A stretch of 64,000 nt of DNA from Rusavskia elegans. Lineage: Eukaryota > Ascomycota > Lecanoromycetes > Teloschistales > Teloschistaceae. Under the pieces are notes generated by a model. That model worked only from the letters and a program-made list of their open reading frames with translations, did no database searches and had not been told where the DNA came from. The position numbers and the translations under genes were made by a program. The stretch lies in contig SAUG01000120.1 in assembly GCA_011316305.1 (NCBI GenBank), positions 1-64,000 on the forward strand. The letters are read 5' to 3'. This document shows, in pieces, positions 24,829-37,075 of this stretch (its first letter is position 1; every line of letters begins with the position of its first letter).

Positions 24829-26401
24829 TCAGTACCAGCCCATACCTCCATGCACAGAGGCCGCCCCTTGAGGAGGGCTGCAATCTGCGTCGTACTCGAA
24901 GGGACACGAGCCATCCGAAGCCTCGTGCGGACAGGGCGATCCACAAGATCTCTTCATTGGGAGTTTCGAAACGCAGCCTATATCCAGCGTGCCATCGAAA
25001 TTGACATGAACGGTTTGAGGGTTCTCCATCTGGTTGAACCAGGTACAATTGTATGCACCATCAAAGAGAAGCGGCAGGTTGGCCCAATTCGCCGCTCTAA
25101 TTTTTTCGAGGACCTTGCCCGTACTGCCATCGGCGCTGCCACCATGTTGAAGGCGATATTGACGGCCGGATGCCGAACTCCAATATATCTGATCGACACG
25201 AACGTTGGGCGTCGAGCATCCATGCACGGTACACATGGGAGCAGGGTCCCGGAGGTTTTCGAATTGTTCCTTCGTAGATATCTCCAGCGGAAGCGCCCAC
25301 CAGTTGTTCTGTTTCAGTGACTCGGACACCAAATAGGTCTGAAGGGTGATGGCGAGATCATTCTTAATCTCATTGGGATCCAGAGGTGGGTTGTTAATGT
25401 ACCGACCATGATCTGCAAACGCAACGAATGTAGGCACGTCGGTCATAAGAAGTTTCAAGCCTCTGCTCAGGGTATTTCCCAGCTCGACGGTTATGTTGCT
25501 GAGTTGTTCTTGGAGCGCTCCAATCTGGATGGTGCGAGACAGATCATCGCCAGCAGGCCACATTGATCTGGCTACACCTGGCGCTTGTTGCAGGCTGATA
25601 GCGAACGACTGCAACTTGTACTTGGCAATTTGCGAAATGCTGCTTTCGAGCATGCTGGCGGCCATGGTGGGTGCCTAGCCTCGTATTAAGTACGCTCCCA
25701 TAATGGTAGATTGTAATTATACTTACAGTAAGGAATGCTAAGCCTACACTGAGTGCGGACAGAATCGCGAATAGCGCTATACTGGACTGCTTGTTTGGGT
25801 CAAGGAGTAAAGTGATGTCCGTTATCTTTGACAGAGCTAGAGCATATGCTTCATTCAAACCTAAAGAGAGCAGTCAGTCAAATGACGAAGCGGGGTTCTA
25901 TTCCTACTCGAAACCCATGCAATAGGAGGTGATCAAGGCACACGCCGACTTACTTGTATAGTAGGTGGAAAAGAAATCATGGATGCCATAGATAGTCAAC
26001 ACGGTGTTCCTCACCTGCGGTATAATACTGCGATCAAGATTGGGGGCAAGGACAGTTTGAGTTGTGCATGGATGATCGTTGAGTGTAGTACAGTCTTGTC
26101 CAACTCCCGGTAAGGCGAGACGCAGGTAGCAAGTCGACCAGCCGTCGTCAGACGGCGAACAGCATCTGGTAGTGTCGTCGCAGAAAGGAGTGGTGTGTAT
26201 CCATCCCTTGCTTGGGTCATTCAGATAGCTAGGAATATTGGCCAGGCTCCAACATCTAGAGTCAGGAAGGGCCTCCTGGTTTGCGCAGAGGTCTAAGGAG
26301 AGGTCTTGTCGCTCTGCCAGCTGTGACAACGGCCACGCTTCGACGTAAGTCATAAGGAAGATTGCGGTCAATAGCCATCGAGGTTGTAGGAGATTTAACA
26401 T
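24829..26401 (-). CDS. Secreted or membrane-anchored Cys-rich protein of unknown function
   Basis: Three exons (26401-25954, 25860-25727, 25674-24829), introns of 93 and 52 nt with GTAAGT donors, give 475 residues. Features in order: signal peptide (about 1-22, hydrophobic after MLNLLQPRW); a Cys-rich segment with a CC pair and CSPSDDGWSTC; a region ending YGIHDFFSTYYTS; a hydrophobic stretch about residues 170-195 (SIALFAILSALSVGLAFLT); a conserved-looking LQQAPGVARSMWP; then a Cys-containing C-terminal domain. From memory this layout recurs in fungal secreted/membrane proteins found near chitinase genes, but no chitinase is in this window. The 3' end is less certain than the rest. Confidence 0.65.
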
Positions 26402-27417
26402 TGATCTTCAATTTCAGTAACGTTCGGTCGTGTCCGTACCGCAAGTTGTGACAGTGCTGAGGAGATGGGACGAAAGGAAAAAAGGAGTCGTAGGGCTGAG
26501 TGCTGTACGCAGTTTCATCGACTGCAACAACATGCAAGTCTTGGTCAACATCTTATTAGTCTACCCCGGACTCCCTCGATGACGTGTTCCATGATAATTG
26601 TGCCGATGCTCCCGCTGTGGGGGTTTATAGCCACGTGGTGGGGACTTTGGGGTCGTTACAAGAGTAGTGCAGGAGTGTGGGGAAGCCGAGTTGAAGGCCT
26701 TGTGACGTTCATCTCGACCAATGCATTCGTCATGATGGTATGGAGGATGTTGGTGACGGGAATCTAAGGCAGACAAAGGGAAGCGAGTGTGATGTTTGGC
26801 GCGGCTGTAGCGGCCAGGGCACGGTACGAAACCAGAAACAACGGCCCGGGTTCTTGAATGTTAGTCCTGTCTCGGGCGTGCGGCTCTTCACCTAGGCTGA
26901 GGCTTTCTTCGGCTCAGAACATTCCTCCACCAAATAATCGCCTTTCTAAATAAAGAAAGGGTCAGTCTGAGGACCCAGTCTCAAGTCATCAGTTGATCGC
27001 GAAGAGTGTTTTCCTTACGTAAATTTGAGGCGATTCTGTGTGGCCGTAATACCAAGCGTAGAGTCTGATATGAGGTGGGTATCATCTCGCCCACTCTGCG
27101 GATTTTGATGCCTCCGTGGATGGCCACGTGCTCAAGTGCTGACAAGTATGTTCTCGGCACAGCGTATATCCCCAATGCCACACAAGGTCGAAGTCAAACT
27201 GCTCATGTCACCAGCCCTTGGAGCCAGGATGGTCAGTAAAGCCACGAGGTAAAGCCACAAGCTATACAGAAGTCAAGAGATGCGAGCGAGATAGCAGCGA
27301 CGATTAGTAATCAACTGCACTTTGAGACACGTGGACATCGACGCCGAGCTAGCTGTTTGGAGATTCCTTGGCAACTTAACCTGATACGGGTCCCGGCTTG
27401 GCACTGGGTGGCCCCTG
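26402..27417. other. Intergenic, no gene supported
   Basis: About 1 kb between two divergently transcribed genes (membrane protein leftward, epoxide hydrolase rightward), so it should hold both promoters. Small frames are present but none has motif support. Confidence 0.5.
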
Positions 27418-27425
27418 TGACGTCA
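27418..27425. promoter_or_regulatory. CRE-type palindrome TGACGTCA
   Basis: A perfect 8-bp ATF/CREB (bZIP) site 67 bp upstream of the epoxide hydrolase start codon. Position suits promoter function; binding is inferred. Confidence 0.4.
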
Positions 27426-27491
27426 TTGATACCAACGTCTGGCCTCCACTCCACCGTATGACCATTGTCAGAACGACTGCCAACGTACAAG

Positions 27492-28723
27492 ATGCCTGTC
27501 CAACCTTTTCACGTAAGAAGGGGTGCGCCCTGTTGTATACTCAAGCTTAGCCAATGCTACAGATTAACGTCCCGGACTCTGAGTTGGTCTTGCTGCAGCG
27601 AAAGCTGGAGCTCGCACGTCTACCAACAGATCTCGATAATGAGGTATGGGCCGAGAACAATGGCGTATCAGTCAAGAGGGTCAAGGAAGTAGTAGACTTT
27701 TGGCGTGCGAGCTATGTCTGGAGAGAAGAAGAAGCCAAATTGAATGAGCTGCCCCAATACAAAGCTCATGTCAACGTCGACGGGTTTGGAGACCTTGAGG
27801 TCCATTTCGTTCACTCGCAGTCAACCTTGAAAGATGCTATACCTCTGCTCTTTATACATGGCTGGCCTGGCTCCATCGCCGAGGTCACTAAGATTCTCCC
27901 CACGCTTAACGAAAATGGCTTTAATATTGTAGCTCCTTCATTGCCTGGCTATGGCTTCTCTCAGTGTCCCGACCAACCAGGTTTCAAGAACAAAAATGAT
28001 GCGGAAGCGCTACATAAGCTCATGTTGAAGCTTGGATATGATCGCTATGTTGTGCAAGGTGGAGATTGGGGCTCCGACATTGCCAGGCTTATGGGCAGAC
28101 TGTACCCAGAGCATGCGAAGGCAGTTCATATCAACCATGTCAATCTCGTCGGTACCACCTGAGCCCTTGCTAGGAGTCTGTTCTCACGATAGTCACTGCA
28201 GATCACCATGCCTGAACCAAAGTTCGACAAGCAACCGGACTACACTGACTTCGAGAAGAGGTCTATCGAGCAACAGAAGCACTTTGCCACTGCGGAGTTC
28301 GCATACTATACGGTTCAAGCTGAAAAGCCACGGACCCTGGGATTTGCAATACACGATTCGCCTGTGGGCATGCTGGCGTGGATGATGGACAAGTTGTTCA
28401 CCTGGTCGGATAATTACCCATGGACGGCATCAGAGCTGATCACCTGGACCCTGCTCCACTATTTCCCGGGACCAACAACCCCCTTCCATATGTACAGGGA
28501 GAACGACGCTTCGATGAAACAGGAGATCCCATTTGAAAGTACTCCCACCGGCGTAAGCGCCTTCGCGGGTGAGATGGAGATGGTTCCTCGATCATGGGCT
28601 GAGAAAACCGCCAATATCGTCTTCTGGCACGAGCACGAGAAGGGTGGTCACTTCGCCGCTTGGGAGAACCCTGATGCGCTGGCAGGAGATATGATAAAGT
28701 TCTTTCGTACCGTTTGGAAGTAG
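27492..28723 (+). CDS. Epoxide hydrolase (alpha/beta hydrolase with EHN-type N-terminus)
   Basis: Three exons (27492-27512, 27563-28147, 28202-28723) give 375 residues. The 21-nt first exon encodes MPVQPFH and joins INVPDSELVLLQ, the start of the N-terminal EHN domain. HGWPGS (about 110-115) is the oxyanion-hole loop, GGDWGS carries the nucleophile Asp175, and HEKGGHFAAWE near the C-terminus provides the catalytic His. The cap region has LGFAIHDSPVGMLAW, usual for the family. The enzyme opens epoxides to vicinal diols in the cytosol. The second intron (54 nt, weak GTCGGT donor) removes an in-frame TGA at 28,160; a read-through or nonsense interpretation is less likely because the frame and family sequence continue. 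It could detoxify or process P450-made epoxides of the neighbouring cluster. Confidence 0.85.
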
Positions 28724-29301
28724 CAATTGTGGTTTAGCAGTGGCCCACGATGTCCGTCCTTCCTCTTTCCGTCATTCCCGTATACATCCTACACATCCTA
28801 ACATAGACCCGGCGATTCTCATCTCCCAGAGCTCGTACATTATTCTTCTAAATCATGCCATCCCCCTCCGATACGGTCTTCCCGAGTAGTTCTCAATTCT
28901 TACGCCCCATTGACCTCCTGAAACTCTCTGGCCTGTAAACCAGTCGCTCCTACGCAGTTCGCTTAACATTGTGGCCTATGGATGTCATCAATCAAGACGA
29001 TGAGGATTACCCTCCTAGCTGCACTTTAACATAGTGATTCGTACACAGGACCAGCATATACACTGATGAAGAACGGCTGACGAAATCTGAAACTGTGACC
29101 GTGCTTGAAGCGGCGCATCTTCCATCTTAGCAGGCACAATCGCTTTGTTCGCCTAGATGCGTCCGGAAAGTATAATCTTGCTACACGCGCAGGGCACCAA
29201 TAAGAAAACAAGCAGACTCGAGGCACTTCAACTCCGTGAGACCGCGAAAAAAGACTACCAGCGCTCAGCTCAAAACGTTCGCTTCCAAGCCGTGCAAAAT
29301 C
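28724..29301. other. Intergenic, no gene supported
   Basis: About 580 bases between the epoxide hydrolase stop and the small secreted protein. Only overlapping short frames on both strands; nothing further recognised. Confidence 0.5.
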
Positions 29302-29787
29302 ATGCTCTTCTTTCGAGTCCTCGCCGTGACCTGCGTCCACTATTCATCGCTTATCGCGGCAGCTCCATCCATACTACGCCCATCCACCATGAATCCATCG
29401 ATGATCCCACCTTTGAACCTCACAAACGAGCCCCAAATCTTCTGCGACCGGCAACCACTTGGGAGACTCCTCAACCCTTACCAGGTCCGCGAATGTAAAT
29501 CCGCCGTCGCGTTTCTCCCCTTACCATACACCGATGTCAAGGAATTCGGCCCCCATAAATCGGAACGGGCCTACCGTACTCCCATCTCAAGCACCCATAG
29601 CACTCGGTGCGAAGCTACCGTTACCATGGTGGATGGTTTCAGCTCTGATAAAGCCTCGTGGCAAGATGTGAGAGACGGGGCTTGGGATGTAATCGCTACT
29701 TGTCTGCGTGATAAAAGGCGAGTGGGATATGCAAAGGTGGGAGAGAGGTATGGGATTAATGTGGGAATTGAATATCATTTCTGGTAG
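29302..29787 (+). CDS. Small secreted Cys protein, function unknown
   Basis: 161 residues from the ATG at 29302; an upstream in-frame ATG at 29236 exists, but the later start gives a clean signal peptide (MLFFRVLAVTCVHYSSLIAA). The mature chain holds four spaced Cys (IFCD, RECK, RCEA, ATCL), enough for two disulfides, and ends with an aromatic GIEYHFW. Intronless. The layout is that of small secreted proteins or effector candidates of ascomycetes. No family assigned. Confidence 0.6.
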   Translation: MLFFRVLAVTCVHYSSLIAAAPSILRPSTMNPSMIPPLNLTNEPQIFCDRQPLGRLLNPYQVRECKSAVAFLPLPYTDVKEFGPHKSERAYRTPISSTHSTRCEATVTMVDGFSSDKASWQDVRDGAWDVIATCLRDKRRVGYAKVGERYGINVGIEYHFW

Positions 29788-32041
29788 TTTTGCCGAGTTG
29801 CTGTGTCCAGGTGTTGCAGCAGCCTATCCTCTGATCTCGAATTTTGATTAATGATGATCTGGTGGCAAGAGTGGTTTCCATACTATAGATTGATAGAAGT
29901 TTCAAGACGTCTTTGGTACAACATAAACATTGTTCGGCGAGCTACCGTTATTGTACCCATTTGCAACCGTTATGTTAGCGAGGTGAGGACTACTGGTACG
30001 CCACATCAACCAACTCAAATAACGGTTTCTCTACCTCGCTTTAACCTGCTCAATGATACACCGTCCACGTCTGCTTGTATTGATGACTCAATATTGAAGA
30101 GTTTTCACAGCTTTGTAGGCCTCGCGATGGCTTTTTCCTTGTTGTTCTTCTTTCTACCAGCATTACGAACATCACAGAACCACTCGCGACTGGACTGACA
30201 GAATAGCAGCGGGTATAACCATGTGAGTATTGATCCATGAATACAATATTCAATTAAGGAGATAGGTTTATCGGTTCTCTCCAGATATAACAACTTTCCC
30301 TGTGATCTGCCTCACACTCAACCACACCCCACCAACAGCAGCATCAAAGCACCCAACACCAAAATCAGCGACAACGAAATGACGAACAAGCAAAAGCAAA
30401 AGGCAGCCTACATGCAGAGGCCGCCTACAAAAGAAACAAACCACCCACACAAAGACCCAATGCCAGAACATTGGCCACGTTACCTCGGTAATCAGTTTCC
30501 GTACAGCACTCCCATACCGTACCAACTTAACGCCATCACCTCCCTTTAATGGATATCATATCACCCTCCTACCAGCATCCCCAACCCATCCCCCTCGATT
30601 ATCCCACCCGCGAACACCAACGAAGTCTCCAACTCCTCGCAACCCCTCCCCCTGAAACCTATGGCCTCAAAATCCCTCCACCACCGCCTCCCCTGGCAGA
30701 TCTGGCAACCGATTCTAGCCCAAATGCCCGATCAGCCAGCATTTTATTCTCTAATAAAGGCATTTCCATCACTGAACCCGCTATGGGGAGCCAAATAAAC
30801 AGATATCCATGGAGGGGATCTATAGTCGGGCGGGACTCTCCCCCGAAGGGAGGAATGGTGTAGTAGACGTTGGACATATCGTGGCCTGGTGAGAGATGAA
30901 TGTTTGTGGGGAGTTTAAAGAGGGTGGGAGGTGGACGGGGTGGAGAATGAGTAGATTGGAAGGCGAGGGCTGCACGTAGTTAGATAAGCTGGTCCCCTTT
31001 GCCGTAACAGGAGTACTTGGTCTGCAAGAGTTGCGACGTTCTAAAAATGACCGAGCCTTAGAGGCGCAGCCGAATGTAGTAATTCCGGTGAATGCTCAAT
31101 TGTGCTTTAGCAATTGGAACACTGAGGGTATTGGGCGCCTCCCGATGCTCCTACCAAGAGCCGGAGTCACAAGTTATTGTTATAAAGAGAGAAGATCAGG
31201 CGACCGAGGAGACGAACAGAATGTGGGCGATTTCTGTGTACAAAAGTGGGAGTGTAGGTCAACTAGGCTGTCAGAGAACTCCTGGAAGTCCGGTTTTCCA
31301 GTGTGTAAGAGTCGCATACTTAGATGATCGCTGTATTGGATGGTATGTTTTCTTATCGGAAGTGCCCCCGAGTACCACCAGACGGGTGGCGTACTATGAT
31401 GATTTTCTTTTCTCGCGGCAAGGATGTGGCAAGCAAGCCTCAACATGCAGAGTCGAATTCTAAAGATTTGTGAATCCCACACTTTCTGCTTTAGGAGTAT
31501 ATTGATGGATACCCCTACTGGAAGTTGGGATGAATGCATCATGGTAGGGACTGGCGACATGGGAGATGATTGTGTCCCCCTCTCAGCGTGGCTTCCTATC
31601 AACAGACCTGGTCTGCCCAGACTCTGTCTGTCAGCTCCTCAAGATCCCTGAACGCTGGTGGTATCGTAGCGTCATGTTCTGGAGCTCCTCCGAAAGTCTA
31701 CCACAAGAGGGAGAGTTTGATCATCTCCTTGAAGAGGCATGCAACTGAATAGGGTGATGAGGTTGTGCTGGCGCCTCATACATGGCAATTATCCGGAGTA
31801 AACGGGCTTACTCGATGAAGGATGAGAATGAATTATGCCACGAGACTGTAGATTAACCTGAGAATAAGGCGTCAGGCCTCCTACTCGTACGTTGCGAAGC
31901 CGATACAGTTTATAGAACAGGGATTAGAAAGCGGCGGAGTCGGGAGCCGGGAGAGGCTACCTCATGTATATGTAGCGCTGCATGCCAGGCCTACTTAGCC
32001 ATTTCCCCCCCCCCAAGTCATGATCAATGCAAACCCTTCTC
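29788..32041. other. Long intergenic stretch, no gene supported
   Basis: About 2.25 kb. Several frames of 70-140 codons occur on both strands, including a minus-strand hydrophobic one (30,268-30,525) next to another (30,659-30,877, ATG start) that could be exons of a small membrane protein, and a plus-strand Pro-rich one (30,549-30,863). None shows a family motif or convincing splice pair. A C9-10 homopolymer lies near 32,007. Confidence 0.45.
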
Positions 32042-34573
32042 TCAGCTGCTAGTCCGGTCCGAAGGATCCACCAGAATCCTCGTGAAATAAGCCTCCAACT
32101 CGTGCACATCGTCCAACTCACCAATCCAAGCAACATGCTGATCTGGTCTGACCACCACCACACAGCCCTTTGCTGGATCAATACCATACCCCTCATAAGC
32201 ATGTCCATGACCCTCATAGTAAGATTCCTCATCCACGAAAATGCCATTGTAGTCATATCCCAGCTCCTCGTTGTAAGGTACTAGTAACGGTGGGAAATCA
32301 TGAATCTCTACCCGCTCCCGAGGTGCCGAATGTATGGTCAGAAGGTGTGCGATGGCCCCCGGTTTCTCGGAGGACTGGCCGCCGCTGCCTTCGCCAGAAA
32401 GCTGTCTCGGTTGCAACGGTATAATGTGCGACCGGCTGGTCATCTCTGTGGCAAATTGACGGACGCGGTCCATCTGGCTTGGCTGAGACACGTCGCCAGC
32501 GAAAAGCAAGATATGGAAGAGACCATCGGACCGGAGCCACTTTGCAACTTGCCAGGTTCGGGCGTCACTGTGATTGATGACTTGGAAGCTGGGCAAGCGT
32601 TGGCCAAGTATCGTTTTCGTGGCTAAATGTTGGTTGCTACGTGCAACATCGATTCCGCCGAGAACTTCTCCTCCAGCCTCAGAATCGCTGCTGGCCATTG
32701 CTGTCAGGGTGCTTGGACCGTAGCGGACACCCAATCCACTGGAGAACAATTGCTGCTGTATGAAAGCACGTTCGAATTTGGCCATACAGACGCCGTCCTG
32801 ATCTTCCATGTCTCTCTTCGGACGAGATGACCACAGTCTCGCGTATTCTTGGTCGAAAGCGATGAGTTCCTGTGCCACGCTCCTTCTCTCTGTTTCGTAG
32901 GTCTTGAGGATAGACGGCTTCGCGATACCTTTACCAACCATTGCAAGCTTCCATCCAAGGTTATACGTATCTACAGAGTTTCGACGGTTAGGGCTGTATT
33001 TCTGCGGAGAGCCACAATCCGTACCTTGCATAGAAACATTCATCCCTTGGCCTGCTTTCGGTGAATGTGTATGGATGGCATCACCGGCTAAAAATATCCG
33101 CTCCTCGGCACTGAAGTCGTTCCCAACCCGCTGGCCAATCTGGAAATTGCATGACGAATCAGTTTTCTGAGGCGGCACCTCGATACAACTGTCCGCTGCC
33201 TTGTGACTTACCTGATATACTGTCCACCAGTCACGGTGTTTGTACTCCAGTGTGTAAGGTCTCATGATCCTTTGCGCGGCTTGGAGAATAGTATCGGGGG
33301 TAATGCATGAGCGATCAAAGCGTCCGCCGCCGAGCGTACTGAGTTGGCAGTAGATTCTTACAAGCCCATCTTCTCGAGGAACCATCATGATAGCCCCGGA
33401 TTCAGCGCTATGAACGGCGCATCGCGATCGTATATCAGCTGGTATCCACTCATAAGCACCACCAAGTTAGTCTAGGAGACTCGTCCACCTACGAAAATTT
33501 GTCAACGGGATGATATCTGTTGCCATCTCCGTCAGCTCATCCAGCCTATCCATTGAGTCTGGAGATTTGACCACCTACCCAGTACACCCCATATATACTC
33601 CGTTTGCTCTCCTTCCATCACAGAGCCAAGTTGCTTTCGGGTCCAGCTGTGAGCTCCATCGCAACCAATGACATATTTCGCACGGATCGTAATTTGACTA
33701 TCACGGCCGCGGTCACCCCTCATACATTCCCGCTTTGGAGCTGGGTCTTCATCTATCGCGTTGAGCGTATGGTCTGCATGACCTCTTGTTGTTTGCTTCA
33801 GCTTCACTGTGACGGCATGAGACATGGGTAGTCCAACTTGGCTCCTGTCGGTTTCGATGCTGAAAGGCTCCACATTGCGTAAGATGTTCACCGTTGAATG
33901 CTTGTCAATCTCCTCTAGGAAAATCGCCTCTATGCGATGTTGGGCAAGCAGCACAGAACAGGGAAAATGTGATATCCCTGGTATCGTATTCGACATACGC
34001 GACGTTCGGTGGATCAAGCCATCAGTACCGGGATTCTGGTCACAAATTAAGCATATTACCCGACCGACCGACCTTTTCGTAATGAAAGATGCTCTTACCC
34101 ACATACACGTCTACATAGATGGGCCCCAATTAGCCTGGTTCTCTATTCGCATGGAGATACCGAGATAATGTATCAGATCTGACCTCAGCCATGTGACAAG
34201 ACTCCTTCAAGATTCGATCAACGATATCGAAGCTATCGAGGATTTCCAAAGTGCGGCATTGGATACCATCTGCATGACTGACTCGAACACTTGCGTCGCG
34301 TTGGTCTATCACACAAGTCTTGATGCCACAACGAGCCATCCAGAGAGCGGCCATAAGCCTGTGGCCAAAGATTTAGCCATCTGTCAATATGACTCCTTCC
34401 TTCCTGTCGTTGGATATTGCCTACCCAGCGGGTCCGGCGCCAATGATGAGTCTGCTGTCGCTTCAGTCGAAGTGGACGATTAAAAGAAACGGAAAATGCA
34501 GGGCCACTGACACATCTACTTTGCTCTTCTCATTCGTTTCCTCAGCCATCTCATCATTGTCCAGTGGATTCAT
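32042..34573 (-). CDS. FAD-dependent aromatic hydroxylase (phenol 2-monooxygenase family)
   Basis: Nine exons join into 675 residues: 34573-34512, 34451-34425, 34358-34184, 34110-34099, 34035-33579, 33516-33493, 33438-33212, 33139-33025, 32970-32042. Motifs in order: LIIGAGPAGL (FAD Rossmann loop, about residue 25); PGISHFPCSVLLAQHRIE (substrate domain); YVIGCDGAHSWTRKQLG (DG motif); GDAIHTHSPKAGQGMN then DTYNLGWKLA (second FAD motif). The last ~200 residues form the thioredoxin-like dimerisation domain of phenol hydroxylases. The length matches the family (~600-680). It should add ortho-OH to a phenol or hydroxybenzoate with NADPH and O2. Exon 4 is only 12 nt (TCMW). Two introns (72 and 54 nt) are multiples of three without stops, so a naive frame reads through them. 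Confidence 0.9.
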
Positions 34574-35595
34574 TCTGGATTTGTTAGGCTCAGTCATTAT
34601 TGTCTTTGATCGAGCTTGCAGCGTTGTTGTGTTCACTCGAAGATAACATGTGTCTAATCAAGATGTTCCTTGCGGAAGGAAGATATCCATGTGAGTTTGG
34701 CTGCCTTTATTGCAGAACTAAGTGTGATAAGGCCAAACTCCAAAATTCGAGATAAGGTCTCGAGTCATAGCAGCCGAAGTCTATGCCCCTCTGCAAGTCT
34801 AAAAGCCGGCTAGGTCAGTACGCCTCTCGCACATGGTCCCGCCATCAATATGATGGTGGTGTGTACGCGCTGGAGATGTTCGGATTCGGAACAGATTATC
34901 AGCTAGTAGCGCCACCCGGAGAAGCTTCGCTCCGAGTATGGTGAAAATTGGGTGGTATGACGTCCTATTGAATTCAAAAATTCGGCCGAGAGTCACAGAG
35001 GCGATCGTCATGGTAACTGTGTAGTCCCAAGCCCTAGTCTCGGATAGGATGATCTGCAAATTGCATAACGAAGCTTCAGTACGATGACGGCACGATGGTC
35101 GACTCTATCTTACCTGGCAGAATCCAGAGAGGTGTGGGTGTGGAGTCGTCACACACGCGTGTCATTCGTGGCGATCAAGGTCTCCACGTCTAGCTGGGAG
35201 ACGCACCCGCAGCTAGACGTGTGAGTTATAACTTGTAAAACGAGGTAAGTTAATGAGAGAGGGTAGGCGAAATCTTTGAAACGAGAGCCAATCCCGTCTG
35301 TCGGCAATCAAGGTACTCGCTTGCCGCTTGCTGGGAGTAGGTTGTCCACTCTACACACACGTCTCAAGTCCGCCCACATGGGAACACTAGTGCCGCACTT
35401 GCATTGTGAAATATCCTAAAACTGCCCTTTGATCATGGACCTTCGTCAAGCTGCTGTTGCGATGCTAACAATCAGGGTTCATGACCCCTAGTTCGGATCG
35501 AACAGGGGAATTTTGGCTCTTCGGTCGGAAGCAAAGCAAGACGTATTTCAGGGTCTTGTACAGCTCTGTTTACGCGCCGGTGTAAGATGAGTCCC
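34574..35595. other. Promoter region of the FAD monooxygenase / 3' region of the methyltransferase
   Basis: About 1 kb between two leftward genes. It contains the inverted repeat listed below; no gene supported. Confidence 0.5.
35185..35221. promoter_or_regulatory. 12-bp perfect inverted repeat with 13-bp spacer
   Basis: CACGTCTAGCTG and its exact reverse complement CAGCTAGACGTG are separated by 13 bases, about 610 bp upstream of the FAD monooxygenase start and 375 bp past the methyltransferase stop. It could be a dimeric regulator site or a hairpin terminator; neither is established. Confidence 0.35.
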
Positions 35596-37075
35596 TCAAT
35601 CCTTCAGTCTCGCTTCGATGACAGCCTCTCCGCCCTTCACCCCCTGCCATATCTTCGCCACCTCCAAGCCAGCCGAATTTAAGAGAGCTCTCCATTGCCT
35701 CTCGGAGCGCTCCATACCAGCGTGCAGCCCCATCATCTGGATATCCAACGTGGCCGGGAACAAAGGCGTATCCATATCTGGAAGAACGAACTCACTAATC
35801 AGTAGCTTGGAGTACTTTTGCTTCATGGCCGCGGCGGTATGGGAAAGGATCTGACGGCAGGAGTCGTCGGGCCAGTCGTGGAAAATAGCGCGGAAATGAT
35901 ATGCGCGGGCGTCTGTTATTGGATGGATCAAAGCAGTTAGTACTTTTTCCGACAGGAGAGACGAATGGTGAGAATTTGTGAAGGGGAGTCAATACGGCGG
36001 ATAGGCTGAGGCTCGAAGAAATCATGAGCCATGGCTTCTATCCCATTGTCATCTTCTGAGTCGAATTCCGCATTGGCAACAACCTCAGGTAGATCCTGAA
36101 GGATCATCTTCCCGGCCAGGTTTGGATAGTTGGATTTCAGTGCTATGAGATCGTGGCCTCGATTGCCGCCCACGTCGACAAGGAGGATACTGCTTTCTTG
36201 TTGCAGATTCGAGTCCGAGTCCGGCAGAGCAGATAAAAGTTCACGGTCCACGGGGTATATGTCGAACCAACTTTGCCTGCCTCGTCGACGGGTAGCCATG
36301 TAATCGTTGAAGATACGCGAATGCATGGGTGATTTCTGGAGATGGTTCCAGAACTCTGTGCCGGTTGCGTAGGCGAATGCGGATTCGTTCGATTGAGTAG
36401 GATTTTGATAGTTTTGAGAAAGCATGCACTCTGGGAACTTCGCGGCCGCTGGGGTGAAGAGATCGAACCTTGACGACGTTTTGTTTGTGTCAGGAGATGC
36501 GTTGCAGCTTGGATGGGAATTGTGCCTCACCAAGACTTGAAGCTTGCGATACCTTGAGGCACAGTCATAATATCGGTTTTGGAATTGGCCTGGTATTCTT
36601 CCACTCTGGCCTCGGCGCAAAGGCCGAGGGCTACGATGACTCTCATGATACGAACTGCGAGTATGAAAAGACGATACTTTCAGCAGAGCTCTCTCCATGG
36701 AGTAAATTTAGCGACTGACCGAGGAAGACGGGATCGGCTCCATGGGGAGCAGCCAGCTCTTGGACCTCAACATGAGCTCCTTCGTTTGCAACCAGCGTGC
36801 CGAAGACACCCAGTTCGAGAGCGATCCGGACGCAGGCATTCTGCCATGTCTAGATAGCACGATAATCAATGCTCAAGCGAAACAAGATGTCTCTGCTGGC
36901 CGAATACCTGATAGCCGATGCGGTAGATTGTCTCGAAGGGCGTTTCAACCGCCAGCTGTAAACGGCTTATGTCTGCAAGTGTTTCGGCGTGTATTGCATA
37001 TCCGCCGTCTTGGGTAGTAAGATGTTGCTTGATCTTCTCAACCAGGAGTAAAGCATCGCTCTTGTGGTTATCCAT
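35596..37075 (-). CDS. SAM-dependent O-methyltransferase (fungal OMT, plant-COMT-like fold)
   Basis: Five exons (37075-36908, 36849-36720, 36654-36531, 36468-35996, 35912-35596) give 403 residues, the normal size for fungal cluster OMTs. N-terminal dimerisation domain: TPFETIYRIGYQTWQNACVR, then VRIMRVIVALGLCAEA. SAM-binding loop: LLVDVGGNRGHDLIAL, followed by MILQDLPEVV. Catalytic region: YHFRAIFHDWPDDSC, whose HDWPD holds the general-base His; then LLISEFVLPD. It methylates a hydroxyl, most likely a phenol, on the cluster product. It is divergent from the PAL gene with an 874-bp shared upstream region. The donor of intron 3 could be GTGAGG (used here) or GTCTTG six bases earlier; both keep frame. 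Confidence 0.9.

Noticed and set aside
28160..28162. In-frame TGA in the epoxide hydrolase, suggesting a pseudogene
   Set aside because: It lies in a 54-nt intron; the frame and family sequence continue on both sides and the catalytic residues are intact.
33140..33211. Insertion of 24 residues in the FAD monooxygenase
   Set aside because: It has a GTAAGT donor and a CAG acceptor; splicing restores the family sequence WWTVYQ to IGQRVGND. The same applies to 32971-33024.
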